Shown here in pieces: positions 5,915 to 8,896 of a stretch of DNA of 8,896 nucleotides. The position numbers were made by a program, and so were the translations under genes. Position 1 is the first letter of the stretch. Each line of letters starts with the position of its first letter. Source of the DNA: an uncultured Bacilli bacterium (GTDB lineage Bacteria; Bacillota_I; Bacilli_A; RF39; UBA660). The stretch is from positions 1 through 8,896 of the forward strand of contig CANQHM010000051.1 in the NCBI GenBank assembly GCA_947623845.1, in the 5' to 3' direction. Below the pieces are notes generated by a model. It saw only the letters and a list, made by a program, of their open reading frames with translations. It was not told the DNA's origin and did not search any database.

Positions 5915-8233
5915 TTACTCACCTTCCTTTGCTAAGATATCGGTAATTTTTTTGCTCTCAAGATTTAGGATATCTTCTTCTTTTCTAAAACAAATATCTT
6001 TATATTTACAGAAATTACAACCGATTAAATCATCATCAATTCTTTTAGGATTAATTATAAAATTCCCATTTAAGATATTGTTGCTTGCTTCTTCAATTTT
6101 ATTTTCGACGATTTTTTTAATACTAGTTATATCATTATTACTTAAAACTTTAGCATATCTACTAAAAGCCCCACTTTTTATAGTACTCATACCAGCAATA
6201 ACGGAAGATGAGGGATAGTTATTATCAAGTATACTTAAATAAGCAGGATTGCTATTACTATAACCAAGGTAACGTAGATTTTGTCTTTTAGTTTTTTCTT
6301 CATCATCTTCATCAACCATTACTTTAGGCATTATGTGTTCAAGATAAAAGCCAGCGAAGATGGGTGTTTTAGAAGAAAATTTTTCCGTAGCAAGATAGAT
6401 ATAAATAGGAAGTTGGAGATTAAGGCCGTCACTAATATTATCTAGAGAACTGGCAATATTTCCCGTCTTATAGTCGATAATCGCCATTACAACTTCACCA
6501 TTATTGTTGTTAGTAAATCTTATCTTATCCACAATTCCCATAAATGTTACTTTAACACGTTTTTCTTTACTAACATAAATTTTTTCTTCTGTTAAAGTAT
6601 TATTTAAAACTGAATAAGTATCATAATTTCTAATAGTATCAATAACAAAAGATAAATCTTTTTTTAACTTTGTCGTAAAAAACTTTTCTTTATTACTTAA
6701 GACTTTGTTTTTTAAAAATTCTTCATAAGTAGCATCTAAATCGAAATTCTCTTCATACATCTTAGATAAACAATAATGAAATAACTTACCGATAAACATT
6801 GCAAAAGTTTCTTCAAAAGGATCAAGTTTTAAAAAGTTACTAATATAATACTTAAAAGCACAATTATAATAATTATTTAAAGAAGTATAAGATAAAGTAA
6901 GGCCATCTTGTAAGTAATTAATAATTTTTTCTTCTTTAATAGGAAGATATTGATTATCATAAGATTTATAATTATTAGTACCATAAGTTTTAGCTAAGTT
7001 ATATAGGTTATCACTTACTTCATTATATTTATAGAAATTATCTAGTTTAAGACCTAATAAGTATTTATTAAAAGTATTAGAATATTGATAATTATAAGGA
7101 GGACTTATAGTATCAAGATTTAATTCTTTAATTAAGGAACTTGGATAATAACTATTAAAAGGCGTATATTTTTTATAACTTATGGTAAGATTGGGAGTAG
7201 ATAGAATGACTTTTTTGATTTTTTCTTTTAGATAATTATTATATTCTAAAGAGGTTGCTAATCCTAATGAGGATTTTTCGGCATCACTTAAATAATCTTC
7301 ATCTTTATGAGGGGTGTATGCAAGAGTTTCATTGAAACCTAAAATATGGTAATAACCCTCATCCCCTACTTCATCATAAGAAATTAAATTAATGGCATTA
7401 GAGATTATTTGGGGTTTTAATTTTTTATTTTTTAATTCTTTTTCGAAAGCTTCAATTAGTACGTCATCAACTTTTTTCGTAAAAGCATATTTATTTACAA
7501 TATTAATAACTTCTTTAGATACTTCATCTAAACCTAAAACTTTTTTGGCAGCATCAAGATCTTTAGTATTATGTAATATATTTAGAAAATCTCTTACAAC
7601 TTTAGTACCTATAAGGGAGGAAGTTACAGGAATATTCACATTTAAGTTAAACATTTTAAAGATTCTTTTTAAAATACTATAATATTCAGTACTAACATTT
7701 ACTAAATAGATATGGGACATAGATGTATGCTTTAATTCTTCACTAATTAAATTCGCTGTATCTAAAACTTCATCTAAAATTGAATTAAAGAAACGGACTT
7801 CGCGATGGTATGGTTCCTTTTCCGGATTAATGTAAGATACGTCATAGGGTTTTAATAAATTTTGGATATAATTATCAATTAGAATGTCCCCTATAATTTT
7901 AATCTTATGATATTTATTTTTAAAATTAGGATTATAGATTAAAAGATTATGGGCATCTAACTCATCTTTTAAAACTTTTAAATCTTTAACATCATAAAAA
8001 ATATTATCTAACTTAGTTTTAGCAACATCATAAGTTAAATTATAATTACGCATTAAATAGATTAAAGCTTCTTCATTATAAGTTCCTACGACGTTATCTT
8101 TAAATTCTTTTAAAGACATTATTTTAACATTTAATAAAACTTTATTAAGAGTTTTTTCTTTTAAAATTTCTTCTTTAATATAGGGAGTTGTTATAACTAA
8201 GTCTTGGTTTTCTAAATATTTTAAATAAGACAT
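5915..8233 (-). CDS. addB: AddB (RexB), helicase-nuclease subunit B
   Basis: AddB is the second subunit of AddAB. It has an inactive helicase-like N-terminal part and a RecB-family nuclease held by an iron-sulfur cluster. From ATG 8233 (772 aa): the first cluster cysteine C458 is in SYTSLNNYYNCAFKYYI; the other three are C739, C742 and C748 (CNFCKYKDIC), the C...C-x2-C-x5-C layout of AddB. Nuclease residues are His486 (GKLFHYCL), Asp569 (GIVDKIRF), Asp587/Lys589 (IIDYKTG) and Gln607 (LQLPIYIYL). No Walker A is visible at the N-terminus, where Bacillus AddB has one; streptococcal-type RexB also lacks it. It is much shorter than Bacillus AddB (about 1166 aa), so the helicase-like region is reduced. 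A GTG at 8242 is also in frame but lies inside the ribosome site; ATG 8233 has AGGTGA five bases upstream. First gene of the addBA operon. Confidence 0.95.
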   Translation of the reverse strand: MSYLKYLENQDLVITTPYIKEEILKEKTLNKVLLNVKIMSLKEFKDNVVGTYNEEALIYLMRNYNLTYDVAKTKLDNIFYDVKDLKVLKDELDAHNLLIYNPNFKNKYHKIKIIGDILIDNYIQNLLKPYDVSYINPEKEPYHREVRFFNSILDEVLDTANLISEELKHTSMSHIYLVNVSTEYYSILKRIFKMFNLNVNIPVTSSLIGTKVVRDFLNILHNTKDLDAAKKVLGLDEVSKEVINIVNKYAFTKKVDDVLIEAFEKELKNKKLKPQIISNAINLISYDEVGDEGYYHILGFNETLAYTPHKDEDYLSDAEKSSLGLATSLEYNNYLKEKIKKVILSTPNLTISYKKYTPFNSYYPSSLIKELNLDTISPPYNYQYSNTFNKYLLGLKLDNFYKYNEVSDNLYNLAKTYGTNNYKSYDNQYLPIKEEKIINYLQDGLTLSYTSLNNYYNCAFKYYISNFLKLDPFEETFAMFIGKLFHYCLSKMYEENFDLDATYEEFLKNKVLSNKEKFFTTKLKKDLSFVIDTIRNYDTYSVLNNTLTEEKIYVSKEKRVKVTFMGIVDKIRFTNNNNGEVVMAIIDYKTGNIASSLDNISDGLNLQLPIYIYLATEKFSSKTPIFAGFYLEHIMPKVMVDEDDEEKTKRQNLRYLGYSNSNPAYLSILDNNYPSSSVIAGMSTIKSGAFSRYAKVLSNNDITSIKKIVENKIEEASNNILNGNFIINPKRIDDDLIGCNFCKYKDICFRKEEDILNLESKKITDILAKEGE
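5919..5924 (-). promoter_or_regulatory. Ribosome binding site of addA, inside the end of addB
   Basis: AGGTGA lies five bases before ATG 5913. It is read as part of the last addB codons (Gly-Glu), and the addB stop TAA sits between it and the addA start. This favours ATG 5913 over the upstream GTG and suggests translational coupling. Confidence 0.75.
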
Positions 8234-8238
8234 ACCCA

Positions 8239-8244
8239 TCACCT
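8239..8244 (-). promoter_or_regulatory. Ribosome binding site of addB (decides the start)
   Basis: AGGTGA lies five bases before ATG 8233, the same motif and spacing as for addA and for the divergent gene. The in-frame GTG 8242 and ATG 8239 lie within or at the edge of this site and so are unlikely starts. Confidence 0.75.
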
Positions 8245-8251
8245 AAGAATT

Positions 8252-8280
8252 ATTATACCTTATTTAAGTCATGGAAAGAA
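8252..8280 (-). promoter_or_regulatory. Putative addBA promoter
   Basis: A consensus -10 TATAAT lies at 8257-8252. Seventeen bases upstream only TTCTTT (8280-8275) is available as a weak -35. Transcription would begin near 8245, just before the ribosome site, giving an unusually short leader of about 12 nt. Confidence 0.45.
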
Positions 8281-8309
8281 AGTATCTTTTTGGTTTTTTT
8301 AACATATTT

Positions 8310-8315
8310 TATAAA
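8310..8315 (+). promoter_or_regulatory. Possible -10 box of the divergent gene
   Basis: TATAAA about 18 nt before the ATG at 8334, in a T-rich stretch. No convincing -35 is seen: TTGGTT at 8290 gives too short a spacer (14 nt). The 91-bp gap must hold promoters for both strands. Confidence 0.25.
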
Positions 8316-8322
8316 AGGTATG

Positions 8323-8328
8323 AGGTGA
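8323..8328 (+). promoter_or_regulatory. Ribosome binding site of the divergent gene
   Basis: AGGTGA five bases before ATG 8334, identical in motif and spacing to the addA and addB sites on the other strand. Confidence 0.75.
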
Positions 8329-8333
8329 TTTAA

Positions 8334-8896
8334 ATGAATATTATTGAAAGTATTATTTTAGAAAAGAAATATTTAAGTTCTTTACATAATAAAGAAAAAG
8401 ATTTAAGGGAAGAACAAGAGATGATTATGAAAGATATTAAAATACAAGAAAAAGAATTAAATCTTAAGAAAAAGATGAGATATGAATTAGATAGTGAAAT
8501 TAAACATTATAATAATGTACCTAAAATAATTAGATTTAATACAATTATTAAATTTGTTATCGCCGTGATACTCACTATTATAGTATTAAAAATAGTACCA
8601 GGGATTTATGCTAATTTATTTCAAAATATAATTTTACTACCTCTTTATTTTACACTTGCTTATAGATGGGTTAAAGGGGTTGATAAGGAGTTAGAGTTTA
8701 AAAATGGATTTGATATTGTTTTAAAGAAAATTGAATTAGATAATTTGGATTCTAGGGAATGGAGATTAGAAGAAAGTATAGAAAAAATGCAAGTTAGGTT
8801 AAAGAGTGTTACTAAAAGTTTAAATGAAGTTAAAGAAGAAAGTAAGTTACATAATATTTATTTAAATAAATTAAAAGATATTTTAGAAAATTATAC
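8334..8896 (+). CDS. Coiled-coil protein with two membrane helices, 5' part only (runs off right edge)
   Basis: Open from ATG 8334 for 187 codons to the window end, with a good ribosome site. Residues about 10-60 are highly charged (KEKDLREEQEM, KDIKIQEKELNLKKK) and likely form a helical coiled coil. Two hydrophobic segments follow, about 70-88 (IIKFVIAVILTIIVLKIV) and 94-112 (including NIILLPLYFTLAYRW). The rest, about 115-187, is again charged and helical (EESIEKMQVRLKSVTKSLNEV). The expected topology is two transmembrane helices joined by a tight turn, with both charged arms on the cytoplasmic side. I do not recognise the family, and membrane coiled-coil proteins of this kind serve many roles. 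It is divergent from addBA with a 91-bp shared upstream region; no functional link is evident. Codon use matches the add genes. Confidence 0.8.
   Translation, partial: MNIIESIILEKKYLSSLHNKEKDLREEQEMIMKDIKIQEKELNLKKKMRYELDSEIKHYNNVPKIIRFNTIIKFVIAVILTIIVLKIVPGIYANLFQNIILLPLYFTLAYRWVKGVDKELEFKNGFDIVLKKIELDNLDSREWRLEESIEKMQVRLKSVTKSLNEVKEESKLHNIYLNKLKDILENY

Noticed and set aside
5911..5922. GTG start of addA overlapping addB by 8 nt
   Set aside because: The GTG is part of the AGGTGA ribosome site; ATG 5913 has correct spacing.
5360..7682. Plus-strand frames at 5360-5605, 5904-6218 and 7392-7682
   Set aside because: All lie antisense within addA and addB, which have full motif support; the translations are low-complexity and hydrophobic.

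Overview
The window is very AT-rich chromosomal DNA from a low-GC Gram-positive bacterium. The AddAB (RexAB-type) recombination genes, AGGTGA-type ribosome binding sites, TGG for tryptophan and TGA used as a stop point to a Bacilli-like, possibly uncultured gut lineage using the standard bacterial code. This lineage guess is inference; nothing in the window fixes the species.

Layout, left to right. (1) 1-275, minus strand: the 5' part of an unrecognised small gene running off the left edge. (2) 276-435: a non-coding stretch, unusually GC-rich from about 338, with three inverted repeats. (3) 436-2034, minus: a 532-aa membrane-anchored surface protein with a TasA/camelysin-like N-terminal part and a C-terminal lectin-like domain. 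Its last roughly 60 codons switch abruptly to NNC/NNG codons, the pattern expected of a variable region written by a diversity-generating retroelement (DGR). (4) 2035-2137: its promoter, with a run of ten G between a TTGACG -35 box and a TAAGAT extended -10 box, the architecture of a phase-variable promoter. (5) 2138-2793, minus: a 656-nt group IIC intron without a reverse transcriptase gene. Domain V, domain VI with a bulged A, the GTGCG 5' end and an EBS1-IBS1 pairing all fit. (6) 2795-2816: the Rho-independent terminator of addA, whose T-tract is the intron's 5' exon, the usual IIC target. (7) 2827-8233, minus: the addB-addA operon, with addA starting 1 nt after the addB stop. (8) 8243-8333: a divergent promoter region. 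(9) 8334-8896, plus: the 5' part of a coiled-coil protein with two membrane helices, running off the right edge.

How it fits together. addB and addA encode the two subunits of a helicase-nuclease that processes double-strand breaks; they are ordinary housekeeping genes, although AddB is compact and has no Walker A motif. The interest lies at 338-2137: a surface protein that seems to be controlled in two ways, on/off or graded by slippage of the promoter G-tract, and in binding-face sequence by DGR-type mutagenesis of its C-terminus. No reverse transcriptase or template repeat lies in this window, so the DGR interpretation rests on codon pattern, protein family and position; those parts would have to lie beyond the left edge or elsewhere in the genome.
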